From NCBI GenBank assembly GCA_009746045.1, contig RPFO01001707.1, positions 1-31,319 on the forward strand: DNA of 31,319 bases. The letters are read 5' to 3'. Positions 1 through 12,069 of this stretch are shown here, piece after piece. A program made the position numbers and the translations under genes. The notes below the pieces were generated by a model. That model had not been told where the DNA came from. It saw only the letters and a list, made by a program, of their open reading frames with translations, and made no database searches. Origin of the DNA: Mesostigma viride. Its lineage: Eukaryota > Streptophyta > Mesostigmatophyceae > Mesostigmatales > Mesostigmataceae. Positions within the stretch are counted from its first letter, which is position 1; every line of letters begins with the position of its first letter.

Positions 1-237
1 CCTGAGAGGGAGAGGAGAGGGAGGGAGAGGGAGAGGGAGAGGGAAGGGAGGAGGGAGGGGGAGGGAGAGGAAGGGGAGAGGGAGAGGAGAGGGAGAGGGA
101 GAGAGGAGGGGAGGGGAGAGGGAGAGGGGAGGGAGAGGGAGAGGGAGAGGGAGAGGGAGAGGGAGGGCGTAAGCGGAGAGGGAGAGGGAGAGGGAGAGGG
201 AGACGGAGAGGGAGAGGGAGAGGGAGAGGGAGAGGGA
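1..237. repeat. GGGAGA purine simple repeat
   Basis: This is almost pure purine on the plus strand, made of irregular GGGAGA/GGGA units. Two short islands of the neighbouring GTAAGC hexamer begin near 167 and 239, directly after GGGAGGGC. The all-purine strand could in principle form triplex or slipped structures. Nothing here looks coding: the long predicted frames in this composition are Gly/Arg/Glu artefacts. The tract runs off the window start. Confidence 0.93.
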
Positions 238-684
238 GGGCGTAAGCGTAAGCGTAAGCCTAAGCGTAAGCGTAAGCGTAAACCTAAGCGTAAGCATAAC
301 CGTAAGCGTAAGCGTAACCGTAGGGAGAGGGAGGGCGTAAGCGTAAGCGTAAGCGTAAGCGTAAGCGTAAGCGTAAGCGTAAGCGTAAGCGTAAGCGTAA
401 GCGTAAGCGTAAGCGTAAGCGTAAGCGTAAGCGTAAGCGTAAGCGTAAGCGTAAGCGTAAGCGTAAGCGTAAGCGTAAGCGTAAGCGTAAGCGTAAGCGT
501 AAGCGTAAGCGTAAGCGTAAGCGTAAGCGTAAGCGTAAGCGTAAGCGTAAGCGTAAGCGTAAGCGTAAGCGTAAGCGTAAGCGTAAGCGTAAGCGTAAGC
601 GTAAGCGTAAGCGTAAGCGTAAGCGTAACCGTAAGCGTAAGCGTAACCGTAAGCGTAACCGTAAGCGTAAGCGTAACCGTAAGA
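238..684. repeat. (GTAAGC)n hexanucleotide array
   Basis: A nearly perfect 6-bp array of the GTAAGC/CGTAAG unit. The centre (about 340-625) is homogeneous, and both edges carry variants such as GTAACC, CCTAAG and GTAAAC. Degeneration at the edges with homogeneity in the core is typical of slippage-maintained arrays. The unit is reminiscent of telomere-type hexamers in length and strand bias but is not a canonical telomere repeat that I recognise. It lies between purine tracts, so it is probably an interstitial microsatellite. Confidence 0.92.
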
Positions 685-1284
<600 letters not shown>

Positions 1285-1328
1285 TTTAGCCACATCGTGT
1301 TTTGTTCTTGGATTGATGACGCACCGCA

Positions 1329-2117
1329 CGCAACGCTCGTGACCTGCACCCGCAGGCGAAAAAGAACGAACCACAATGATAGCATGGTTGTGAGTGACAA
1401 TTGACGACATCACGCTACAAGGAGCATGACGCAAAAGGGATTAAAAATCGGCATGAAAAACCTGGTGAAAAATAAGAGGGAGAGGGGGGGAGAGGGAGAG
1501 GGAGAGAGAGTCGTCGTTCAGGAAGCCGGCATGACGCAAAATGGGATGAATACTCAACATGACAGGTGAAAAAACATGAGAAAAACAACGTACATAAAAT
1601 CCCGCAACTCACTCTTGTTGTTGCTGATGCTGCTGTCGTTGTTCTTGTTGTCAGGCCCGTTGTTCTTGATTTAATGATGTAAGTGCTGCTCGTACGCAAC
1701 GCTCGTGACCTGCACCCGCAGGCGAAAAAGAACGAACCACAATGATAGTATTGTTGTGAGTGACAATTGACGACATCACGCTACAAGGAGCATGACGCAA
1801 AAGGGATTTAAAATCGGCATGAAAAACCTGGTGAAAAATAAGAGGGAGAGGGGGGGAGAGGGAGAGGGAGAGAGAGTCGTCGTTCAGGAAGCCGTCATGA
1901 CGCAAAATGGGATGAATACTCAACATGCCAGGTGAAAAAAAAAATAGAAAAACCACGTACGTAAAATCCCGCAACTCACTCTTGTTGGAGCTGATGCTGC
2001 TGTCGTTGTTGTTGTTGTCAGGCCCGTTGTTCTTGATTTCCAAAGAAGAAAGCCGTGAAGCTGCTCGTACGCATTATGGGGGCTGCACCCGCAGGCGAAA
2101 AAGAACGTGGACCACAG
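1329..2117. repeat. 366-bp tandem duplication (2 copies plus partial third)
   Basis: Copy 1 spans 1329-1694 and copy 2 spans 1695-2069. A partial third copy starts at 2070 and loses similarity near 2117. Each full unit opens with CGCAACGCTCGTGACC, contains a short embedded GGGAGA tract (about 1477-1510 and 1841-1876) and ends with a GTT/CTT-rich stretch followed by CTGCTCGTA. The purine tract inside the unit shows that simple-repeat DNA was captured before the duplication. No credible gene is present. Confidence 0.85.
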
Positions 2118-2291
2118 TCGGTCACTGGACGTGCGGTGGCGGGCGTGGTGGGCGCATCCGGCGGTGCGCGCCTGCAAAACACCGCATCAATTACCTGGGC
2201 GGGCTGGGTGCGCACCTTCCAAAGTCCCTGGTGTGTGTCAGTGCAGCGTCGACATGGCATGCGAGGATATGTGCGTACGTACGACGAATCA

Positions 2292-2876
2292 TGTGAAACG
2301 ACTGGTCCAACCTGAAAAATTTTAAATTTTTGCCGTGTCCAGTAACGGTCCTAGGTTGCACCCGCGGGACGTTCCGACAGCTGTACAGAAAAGATCACAA
2401 AGATACGCCGCGCAACGACGCCTGTGCCCGGCAAATCATTTGTGAGCCCGGAACTGAACAGTCACTGCAAATGTCGAGTATTTATTGCTCCATCCCCACA
2501 AAAAAGCGTTCCGGACCTGTTCGAAGCGAAGAGCACTGACAGGGATCGGACCCGAGCCAGATTTGTGTGCGGACCATGATGGCTGGCCTCCCTCACTCCG
2601 CAACCTCACTCTGGACGCAGGTTCGGATCCTGTCAGTGCTATTCGCTTCGAACAGTTCCGGAACGCTTTTTTTGGGGGGTGGAGCAATAGATTTTCGACG
2701 TTTGTAGTGACTGTTCAGTTCCCGACTCACATTTGCCGGGCACTGGCGTCATTCCGCGGCGTATCTTTCTGATCTATTCTGTACAGCTGCCGGAACGTCC
2801 CGCGGGTGCAACCTAGGACCGTTACTGGACACGGCAAAAATTCAAAATTTTTTTAGGTTGGACCAGTCGTTTCACA
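2292..2876. mobile_element. Foldback / MITE-like element, 585 bp
   Basis: An imperfect palindrome occupies the whole interval, centred near 2584. The ends are TGTGAAACGACTGGTCC and, on the right, GGACCAGTCGTTTCACA. The arms of about 270 bp match with scattered mismatches, including the shared blocks CGGTCCTAGGTTGCACCCG and TTCGAAGCGAA. There is no transposase frame, so it would be a non-autonomous foldback or MITE-type element. I see no clear target-site duplication: ACGAATCA flanks it on the left and CCAAACGA on the right. That leaves the exact ends and the superfamily open. Confidence 0.75.
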
Positions 2877-3476
2877 CCAAACGACTTTTTGCACCAATAG
2901 GAGTCGACACTGCGTGTTCAGACTCCCAAGTACTCGGGCACCCACACCTGCCGGGGGAGTACATTGTAATGCTATTCACTAGAACAGTTCCGGATGTAGC
3001 GTTAGTGATGATGTTGTACAATATATTTCAATCACGTTTGTCAGAGTGTGCGTTTTTCCGACATGTAGGGCAGGTTGTACAACATTCTGTGCGCCAACCA
3101 TGTGTACTACATGTATCGATTAGTATCACTACATGTATATTCCGTCATGATCGCAGGATTAGTAACTACTGGGCTACATGTTAGTGTACCCTTACTAGGC
3201 TACTATGTAGAACCTTCAGAACCTGATTCTACCTTCCAAAATTCTAATTATGCGCCATGGATCAGTTTTGAAATGTAGAACGAGCCTACGTGGAGGGCAT
3301 GACATCAGTCCAGCTGGCACCGCCGCGCACCATGACCGAGGGAACACGCCGTCACGTGCATGTAATGCAATGTTTGGAGACGACGGGCATGCATGCATGG
3401 TTAATTTTTGGCGGCGAATATTTTCCGCGCCAAAAAAATTCCGCGGTACCCTCCGTACCGTGAAAAGTGGGTGCAC
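2877..3476. other. Non-repetitive spacer, no gene seen
   Basis: Mixed-composition sequence between the foldback element and the composite repeat complex. It has no long credible frame, no recognisable RNA gene and no obvious internal repeat apart from short ATGCATGC and GCGCC motifs near 3390-3430. Confidence 0.5.
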
Positions 3477-4686
3477 GGTGCGCGCACCCCTTGCGGAAGT
3501 GGCCATGGCGACTGCTTTTAGACGAAACGTGACAAATCTGGCTCGCGGAAAGCAGAAAAAATGCTCGATTCTTGGAGAAAATTAGTTACTGATTCTAATT
3601 TATGGTGGGATAGTTGCGATCTATAATGTCGCGGGCTCTTTTTCTTTACCATCGGCAGGGGGGTCCGGCCTGAATTTCTGTCGGGATGAATAAAGTATAA
3701 TTGATGCCTGCAGGTGTGATTGTCGATTGTTGCCAGTTTTGATGGTCCTAATGGAAGCTAGTTTAATGATGTTTCTAAAGCCGTAAAAATTCCCGCTGCT
3801 ATCTTTACCTTTCCCGTCATTTTGCGGTAAGATAACATTAGGCCTGCGCCATGCGCGCCCGACCTCTCCATGAAAGGGTGGCCTTTCTTGTGCGCCTGGG
3901 CACGAATAAATGCCCGTTATGGTACGTTCTTGTATTAAACGTCCTAAGATAGCGCTTTCCTGCTTTCTTACCTCGTTGAGCGTAAGCTTTTTGCCTTCTT
4001 TCCGGCCAGATGCAGCCATGAAGTTGCGGGTCCTGGCGCTGCATCGCTGGATTCCTGGATGTTTTTAAGCAAGTTCGTCTGTGACGTGGCTGGCTTGCTG
4101 CAGCGCGTGGCCCACAACCTGTCGGGAAGGTGTAATGCTTTTATTTCCATGCTTCTCTGAAATTTCTTTTGCTTTATAGACAGTTGTGTTCGAGGAAATT
4201 CACGCGGTCTTCCTAAGCAGCGGCATCATTTTCCCCAGACACTGACGAGCTGGCACCTGTCTCCTAAAGAGAGCGGCTCGTGCTTGTTAGAAAGGAGGCA
4301 GTGTGCATTTTGCGGGACACAATGCTTTGGTGGCACATGCGTCAGGTAGGCTGTTCCAATGGTCTCTTCACCTTTCCCACTGAGTAAATGTTAGCATTTG
4401 TCATGCTAACCAGAGCAGCTAGCCACAGGTTGGCTGGATAAAAAGTCAGCTTATTTTCTCTTTATATACTGCGTGTGTGGTCCTCCACGTGTCCGGCTTG
4501 TTGGGCATTTTGGAAGAGGGTTTATAATGTGTTGTTGGGTGGAACAACTTGGTTGTTGGCACAAAATCACACATTATTAGCCTGAGATAGGCATGACATA
4601 TGCTGCTCAGGCGTGTCGTCCTACCAGCCTTGTTGTTAAGGGTAGACTCACAAGGCTGGCTGTGCCGATGGAGGGGTGGGGCGTGC
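3477..4686 (-). repeat. Module B, inverted and diverged copy
   Basis: This is the reverse-complement copy of 16839-18050 and of 23233-24448. From about 4114 to 4686 it looks identical to the other copies. From 3477 to 4113 it has many substitutions and small indels relative to them, for example around 4045-4075 and 3860-3960. The small frames in the block are not conserved: the frame starting MEIKALHLPDRL is long here and stops early in the other copies. I therefore do not call a gene. It lacks the outer roughly 510 bp that the two right-hand copies carry. Confidence 0.82.
4460..4468 (-). promoter_or_regulatory. TATA-box-like motif in module B (left copy)
   Basis: CTTTATATA on plus reads TATATAAAG on minus. 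The same nonamer is preserved in both other copies of the module. No coding region can be tied to it, so promoter activity is inference from the motif only. Confidence 0.3.
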
Positions 4687-5462
4687 TAGCCCCCCCCCAC
4701 ACCCACGCATGCATGCTAGCCCACCCCCACACCCACGCATGCATGCTAGCCCCGGCCCCGGCCCCCCCACACCCACGCATGCATGCTAGCCCCCCCCCAC
4801 ACCCACGCATGCATGCTAGCCCACACTCACACCCACGCATGCATGCTAGCCCACCCCCACACCCACGCATGCATGCTAGCCCCCCCACACACCCACGCAT
4901 GCATGCCAGCCCCCCCACACACCCACGCATGCATGACCGCCCCCCCCCACACCCACGCATGCATGCTAGCCCACCCCCACACCCACGCATGCATGCTAGC
5001 CCCCCCACACACCCACGCATGGATGCCAGCCCCCACACACACCCACGCATGCATGACAGCCCCCCCACACACCCACGCATGCATGCTAGCCCCCCACACA
5101 CACCCACGCATGCATGCCAGCCCCCATACACACCCACGCATGCATGCCAGCCCCCCCCCACACTTACGCATGCATGCTAGCCCCCCACACACACCCACGC
5201 ATGCATGCCAGCCCCCCCCCACACCCACGCATGCATGCCAGCCCCCCCCCACACTTACGCATGCATGCTAGCCCCCCACACACACCCACGCATGCATGCC
5301 AGCCCCCCCCCACACCCACGCATGCAGGCTAGCCCAACCCCACACCCACGCATGCATGCCAGCCCACCCCCACACCCACACGTGCATGCCAGCCCACCCC
5401 CACACCCACGCATGCATGCCAGCCCACCCCCACACCCACGCGTGCATGCCAGCCCACCCCTA
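4687..5462 (-). repeat. 30-bp minisatellite M (left copy)
   Basis: About 26 units of roughly 30 bp. Each unit has a CATGCATGCGTGGGTGTG core on the minus strand plus a variable G-rich link ending CTAG or CTGG. On plus it reads as C-runs followed by ACACCCACGCATGCATG. The alternating purine-pyrimidine ATGCATGC/GTGTG segments and the G7-G9 tracts make Z-DNA or G-quadruplex formation plausible. The long His/Pro or Gly/Cys/Trp frames over it are artefacts of the period being a multiple of three. Confidence 0.95.
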
Positions 5463-5737
5463 GCTTGAGCGTGCTTGTAAAGTTTTTGCATGGTTTATTA
5501 AAATGAGTGGAATATGTATTTATTGCATTAAATGTTAATTTTATTGATCATGAATGAAAATGGTCAACATTGCCGAAGTGCCCCTAAATTGCTCAATATT
5601 GTGTGCTCAAGAATTCAATGAGGATTGTCATCATGGAAACCCGCACAAATTCACGATTCCGGGCATGCATGTGAAAGTATCAAGAACAATTTTCAATTAA
5701 GAATGGTATCTCATTGTTCCATGAATCAATATGACTC
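5463..5737 (-). repeat. AT-rich F module (left copy)
   Basis: An AT-rich linker of about 275 bp between minisatellite and satellite, present in all three copies and apparently identical by eye to the reverse complement of 15841-16116. It contains ATGCATGC and several AATAAA/ATTAAT stretches but no gene. Its fixed place between M and S in every copy shows that F, M and B moved as one block. Confidence 0.85.
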
Positions 5738-6781
5738 CATGTACGTAGACAAGCCATGATGACCCCATGGGAGCCTAAATCCTCATCATTAAATACATAA
5801 ATGCCACCCATGTACGTAGACGGGCCATGATGACACCAATGGAGCCTGAATCCTCATCATTAATTACATAAATGCCAACCATGTACATAGACAAGCCATG
5901 ATGACACCATGGGAGCCTGAATCCTCATCATTAAATACATAAATGCCAACCATGTACGTAGGCCAGCCATGATGACACTATGGGAGCCTGAATCCTCATC
6001 ATTAATTTCATACATGCCAACAACACGTAGACGGGCCATAATGACACCACGGGAGCCTGAATCCTCATCATTTATTTTATGAGACATCCATGTACGTAGG
6101 CCAGCCATGATGACACCATGGGAGCCTGAATCCTCCACATTTTTTTTCTGAGACATCCATGTACGTAGGCCAGCCATGATGACACCATGGGAGCCTGAAT
6201 CCTCATCATTAAATACATACATGCCATCCATGTACGTAGACAGGCCATGATGACACCATGGGAGCCTGAATCCTCATCATTAATTACATAAATGCCAACC
6301 ATGTACGTAGACGGGCCATGATGACACCATGGGAGCCTGAATCCTCATCATTTTTTTTATGAGACATCCATGTACGTAGGCCAGCCATGATGACACCATG
6401 GGAGCCTGAATCCTCGTCATTTTTTTTTCTTTGACATCCATATACGTAGACGGGCCATGATGACACCATGGGAGCCTGAATCCTCATCATTAATTACATA
6501 CATGCCATCCATGTACGTAGACGGGCCATGATGACACCATGGGAGCCTGAATCCTCATCATTTACTATTCCTTGACATCCATGTACGTAGGCCAGCCATG
6601 GAGACATTATGGGAGCCTGAATCCTCCTCGTTAATTACATAAATGCCAACCATGTACGTAGACAAGCCATGATGACACCATGGGAGCCTGAATCCTCATC
6701 ATTTACTATTCCTTGACATCCATGTACGTAGACGGGCCATGATGACACCATGGGAGCCTGAATCCTCATCATTAATTACAT
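5738..6781 (-). repeat. S satellite, minus orientation
   Basis: About 15 tandem monomers of about 70-71 bp, read on minus as AATGATGAGGATTCAGGCTC, a CCATGGTGTCATCATGG segment, a TACGTACATGG segment and a variable tail. Tail classes include the ATGTCAAGGAATAGTA, TGGCATTTATGTAATTA and ATGTCAAAGAAAAAAA types. Orientation flips at about 6782. Confidence 0.95.
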
Positions 6782-8340
6782 GGATGGCATTTATGTATTT
6801 AATGATGAGGATTCAGGCTCCCATGGTGTCTCCATGGCTGGCCTACGTACATGGATGTCAAGGAATAGTAAATGATGAGGATTCAGGCTCCCATGGTGTC
6901 ATCATGGCCTGTCTACGTACATGGATGGCATGTATGTAATTAATGATGAGGATTCAGGCTCCCATGGTGTCATCATGGCTTGTCTACGTACATGGTTGGC
7001 ATTTATGTAATTAATGAGGAGGATTCAGGCTCCCATGGTGTCATCATGGCTTGTCTACGTACATGGTTGGCATTTATGTAATTAATGATGAGGATTCAGG
7101 CTCCCATGGTGTCTCCATGGCTGGCCTACGTACATGGATGTCAAGGAATAGTAAATGAGGAGGATTCAGGCTCCCATGGTGTCATCATGGCCCGTGTACG
7201 TACATGGATGGCATGTATGTAATTAATGAGGAGGATTCAGGCTCCCATGGTGTCATCATGGCTGGCCTACGTACATGGATGTCAAAGAAAAAGAAATGAT
7301 GAGGATTCAGGCTCCCATGGTGTCATCATGGCTGGCCTACGTACATGGATGTCTCATAAAATAAATGATGAGGATTCAGGCTCCCATGGTGTCATCATGG
7401 CTTGTCTACCTACATTGTTGGCATGTATGTAATTAATGATGAGGATTCAGGCTCCCATGGTGTCTCCATGGCTGGCCTACGTACATGAATGGCATTTATG
7501 TAATTAATGATGAGGATTCAGGCTCCCATGGGGTCATCATGGCTTGTCTACGTACATGGTTGGCATTTATGTAATTAACGAGGAGGATTCAGGCTCCCAT
7601 GGTGTCTCCATGGCTGGCCTACGTACATGGATGTCAAGGAATAGTAAATGATGAGGATTCAGGCTCCCATGGTGTCATCATGGCCCGTGTACGTACATGG
7701 ATGGCATGTATGTAATTAATGATGAGGATTCAGGCTCCCATGGTGTCATCATGGCCCGTCTACGTACATGGATGTCAAAGAAAAAAAAATGATGAGGATT
7801 CAGGCTCCCATGGTGTCATCATGGCTGGCCTACGTACATGGATGTTTCATAAAAAAAATGATGAGGATTCAGGCTCCCATGGTGTCATCATGGCCCGTCT
7901 ACGTACATGGTTGGCATTTATGTAATTAATGAAGAGGATTCAGGCTCCCATGGTGTCATCATGGCCCGTCTACGTACATGGATGTCAAGGAATAGTAAAT
8001 GATGAGGATTCAGGCTCCCATGGGGTCATCATGGCTTGTCTACGTACATGGTTGGCATTTATGTAATTAACGAGGAGGATTCAGGCTCCATTGGTGTCAT
8101 CATGGCTGGCCTACGTACATGGATGTCAAGGAATAGTAAATGATGAGGATTCAGGCTCCCATGGTGTCATCATGGCTTGTCTACGTACATGGTTGGCATT
8201 TATGTAATTAATGAGGAGGATTCAGGCTCCCATGGTGTCTCCATGGCTGGCCTACGTACATGGATGGCATTTATGTATTTAATGATGAGGATTCAGGCTC
8301 CCATGGTGTCATCATGGCTTGTCTACCTACATGGTTGGCA

Positions 8341-8376
8341 TTTATGTAACCTGAATCCTCTCATTAAGAAAATGAA
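8341..8376. other. Micro-inverted satellite fragment
   Basis: Inside the plus-oriented array, a short CCTGAATCCTCTCATTAA piece is in the opposite orientation and replaces part of a monomer. The mirror copy is at about 19557-19592. It is a useful unique landmark in an otherwise uniform array and shows that the two arms descend from one event. Confidence 0.75.
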
Positions 8377-8377
8377 G

Positions 8378-11300
8378 AGGATTCAGGCTCCATTGGTGTC
8401 ATCATGGCTGGCCTACGTACATGGATGTCAAGGAATAGTAAATGATGAGGATTCAGGCTCCCATGGTGTCATCATGGCCCGTCTACGTACATGGATGTCA
8501 AGGAATAGTAAATGATGAGGATTCAGGCTCCCATGGGGTCATCATGGCTTGTCTACGTACATGGTTGGCATTTATGTAATTAACGAGGAGGATTCAGGCT
8601 CCATTGGTGTCATCATGGCTGGCCTACGTACATGGATGTCAAGGAATAGTAAATGATGAGGATTCAGGCTCCCATGGTGTCATCATGGCTTGTCTACGTA
8701 CATGGTTGGCATTTATGTAATTAATGAGGAGGATTCAGGCTCCCATGGTGTCATCATGGCCCGTCTACGTACATGGATGGCATTTATGTAATTAATGATG
8801 AGGATTCAGGCTCCCATGGGGTCATCATGGCTTGTCTACGTACATGGTTGGCATTTATGTAATTAATGAGGAGGATTCAGGCTCCCATGGTGTCTCCATG
8901 GCTGGCCTACGTACATGGATGTCAAGGAATAGTAAATGATGAGGATTCAGGCTCCCATGGTGTCATCATGGCCTGTCTACGTACATGGATGGCATGTATG
9001 TAATTAATGATGAGGATTCAGGCTCCCATGGTGTCATCATGGCTTGTCTACGTACATGGATGGCATGTATGTAATTAATGATGAGGATTCAGGCTCCATT
9101 GGTGTCATCATGGCTGGCCTACGTATGTACATGGATGTCAAAGAAAAAAAAAATGATGAGGATTCAGGCTCCCATGGTGTCATCATTGCCCGTGTATGTA
9201 CATGGTTGGCATTTATGTAATTAATGATGAGGATTCAGGCTCCATTGGTGTCATCATTGCCCGTGTATGTACATGGTTGGCATTTATGTATGTAATTAAT
9301 GATGAGGATTCAGGCTCCATTGGTGTCATCATGGCTGGCCTACGTATGTACATGGATGTCAAAGAAAAAAAAATGATGAGGATTCAGGCTCCCATGGTGT
9401 CATCATGGCCCGTCTACGTACATGGATGTCAAGGAATAGTAAATGATGAGGATTCAGGCTCCCATGGTGTCAGATGTCATGGCCTGTCTACGTACATGGA
9501 TGGCATGTATGTAATTAATGATGAGAATTCAGGCTCCATTGGTGTCATCATGGCTGGCCTACGTATGTACATGGATGTCAAAGAAAAAAAAATGATGAGG
9601 ATTCAGGCTCCCATGGTGTCATCATGGCCCGTCTACGTACATGGATGTCAAGGAATAGTAAATGATGAGGATTCAGGCTCCCATGGTGTCATCATGGCCT
9701 GTCTACGTACATGGATGGCATGTATGTATTTAATGATGAGGATTCAGGCTCCCATGGTGTCATCATGGCTGGCCTACGTACATGGATGTCTCAGAAAAAA
9801 AATGATGAGGATTCAGGCTCCCATGGTGTCATCATGGCTGGCCTACGTACATGGATGTCAAAGAAAAAAAAATGATGAGGATTCAGGCTCCCGTGGTGTC
9901 ATTATGGCCCGTCTACGTGTTGTTGGCATGTATGAAATTAATGATGAGGATTCAGGCTCCCATAGTGTCATCATGGCTGGCCTACGTACATGGTTGGCAT
10001 TTATGTAATTAATGATGAGGATTCAGGCTCCCATGGTGTCATCATTGCCCGTGTATGTACATGGTTGGCATTTATGTAATTAATGATGAGGATTCAGGCT
10101 CCATTGGTGTCATCATGGCCCGTCTACGTACATGGACCGTGGCATTTATGTATTTAATGATGAGGATTCAGGCTCCCATGGGGTCATTGATGATCATGGC
10201 ATTTATGTATGTAATTAATGATGAGGATTCAGGCTCCATTGGTGTCATCATGGCTGGCCTACGTACATGGATGTCAAGGAATAGTAAATGATGAGGATTC
10301 AGGCTCCCATGGTGTCATCATGGCCCGTCTACGTACATGGATGTCAAGGAATAGTAAATGATGAGGATTCAGGCTCCCATGGGGTCATCATGGCTTGTCT
10401 ACGTACATGGTTGGCATTTATGTAATTAACGAGGAGGATTCAGGCTCCATTGGTGTCATCATGGCTGGCCTACGTACATGGATGTCAAGGAATAGTAAAT
10501 GATGAGGATTCAGGCTCCCATGGTGTCATCATGGCTTGTCTACGTACATGGTTGGCATTTATGTAATTAATGAGGAGGATTCAGGCTCCCATGGTGTCAT
10601 CATGGCCCGTCTACGTACATGGATGGCATTTATGTAATTAATGATGAGGATTCAGGCTCCCATGGGGTCATCATGGCTTGTCTACGTACATGGTTGGCAT
10701 TTATGTAATTAATGAGGAGGATTCAGGCTCCCATGGTGTCTCCATGGCTGGCCTACGTACATGGATGTCAAGGAATAGTAAATGATGAGGATTCAGGCTC
10801 CCATGGTGTCATCATGGCCTGTCTACGTACATGGATGGCATGTATGTAATTAATGATGAGGATTCAGGCTCCCATGGTGTCATCATGGCTTGTCTACGTA
10901 CATGGATGGCATGTATGTAATTAATGATGAGGATTCAGGCTCCATTGGTGTCATCATGGCTGGCCTACGTATGTACATGGATGTCAAAGAAAAAAAAAAT
11001 GATGAGGATTCAGGCTCCCATGGTGTCATCATTGCCCGTGTATGTACATGGTTGGCATTTATGTAATTAATGATGAGGATTCAGGCTCCATTGGTGTCAT
11101 CATTGCCCGTGTATGTACATGGTTGGCATTTATGTATGTAATTAATGATGAGGATTCAGGCTCCATTGGTGTCATCATGGCTGGCCTACGTATGTACATG
11201 GATGTCAAAGAAAAAAAAATGATGAGGATTCAGGCTCCCATGGTGTCATCATGGCCCGTCTACGTACATGGATGTCAAGGAATAGTAAATGATGAGGATT

Positions 11301-12069
11301 CAGGCTCCCATGGTGTCAGATGTCATGGCCTGTCTACGTACATGGATGGCATGTATGTAATTAATGATGAGAATTCAGGCTCCATTGGTGTCATCATGGC
11401 TGGCCTACGTATGTACATGGATGTCAAAGAAAAAAAAATGATGAGGATTCAGGCTCCCATGGTGTCATCATGGCCCGTCTACGTACATGGATGTCAAGGA
11501 ATAGTAAATGATGAGGATTCAGGCTCCCATGGTGTCATCATGGCCTGTCTACGTACATGGATGGCATGTATGTATTTAATGATGAGGATTCAGGCTCCCA
11601 TGGTGTCATCATGGCTGGCCTACGTACATGGATGTCTCAGAAAAAAAATGATGAGGATTCAGGCTCCCATGGTGTCATCATGGCTGGCCTACGTACATGG
11701 ATGTCAAAGAAAAAAAAATGATGAGGATTCAGGCTCCCGTGGTGTCATTATGGCCCGTCTACGTGTTGTTGGCATGTATGAAATTAATGATGAGGATTCA
11801 GGCTCCCATAGTGTCATCATGGCTGGCCTACGTACATGGTTGGCATTTATGTAATTAATGATGAGGATTCAGGCTCCCATGGTGTCATCATTGCCCGTGT
11901 ATGTACATGGTTGGCATTTATGTAATTAATGATGAGGATTCAGGCTCCATTGGTGTCATCATGGCCCGTCTACGTACATGGACCGTGGCATTTATGTATT
12001 TAATGATGAGGATTCAGGCTCCCATGGGGTCATTGATGATCATGGCATTTATGTATGTAATTAATGATG
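8378..12069 (+). repeat. 1846-bp higher-order repeat, two near-identical copies
   Basis: Copy 1 is 8378-10223 and copy 2 is 10224-12069. Matching landmarks are exactly 1846 bp apart: the 270-codon frames at 9196 and 11042, the frames at 10055 and 11901, and the monomer with an inserted GTCAGATGTCATGG (about 9468 and 11314). A third, more altered copy follows to about 13.9 kb, and a partial one resembles 14650-15300. Homogenised multi-monomer units like this are characteristic of large satellites evolving by unequal exchange. Confidence 0.88.

Larger units (their letters stand above)
3477..9375. repeat. Left arm of giant inverted repeat (pairs with 18558-24448)
   Basis: The reverse complement of this interval recurs at 18558-24448. 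Homology begins at a palindromic GGTGCGCGCACC at 3477 and ends two bases after an A9 run at 9365-9373. Between about 6490 and 9373 the pairing is register-perfect: paired positions sum to 27933 at every check point I used, including 6739/21194, 7719/20214, 8177/19756 and 9196/18737. Outward of about 4114 the arms show several percent mismatches, while inward they look nearly identical. Confidence 0.88.

Noticed and set aside
2436-2772. Two similar 83- and 95-codon frames on opposite strands
   Set aside because: They are the two arms of the foldback element read on each strand, so their similarity is that of an inverted repeat.
4593-5468. His/Pro-rich and Gly/Cys/Trp-rich repeat proteins over the minisatellite (also 16087-16846 and 22430-23269)
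   Set aside because: The 30-bp unit is a multiple of three, so every frame stays open on both strands. They have no start context, no domain, and inconsistent ends among copies.
9196-10008. 270-codon repetitive protein in the satellite, identical to 11042-11854
   Set aside because: The identity comes from the higher-order repeat. Monomers of 70-71 bp shift the frame, similar frames are open in other phases and on minus, and other copies are broken.
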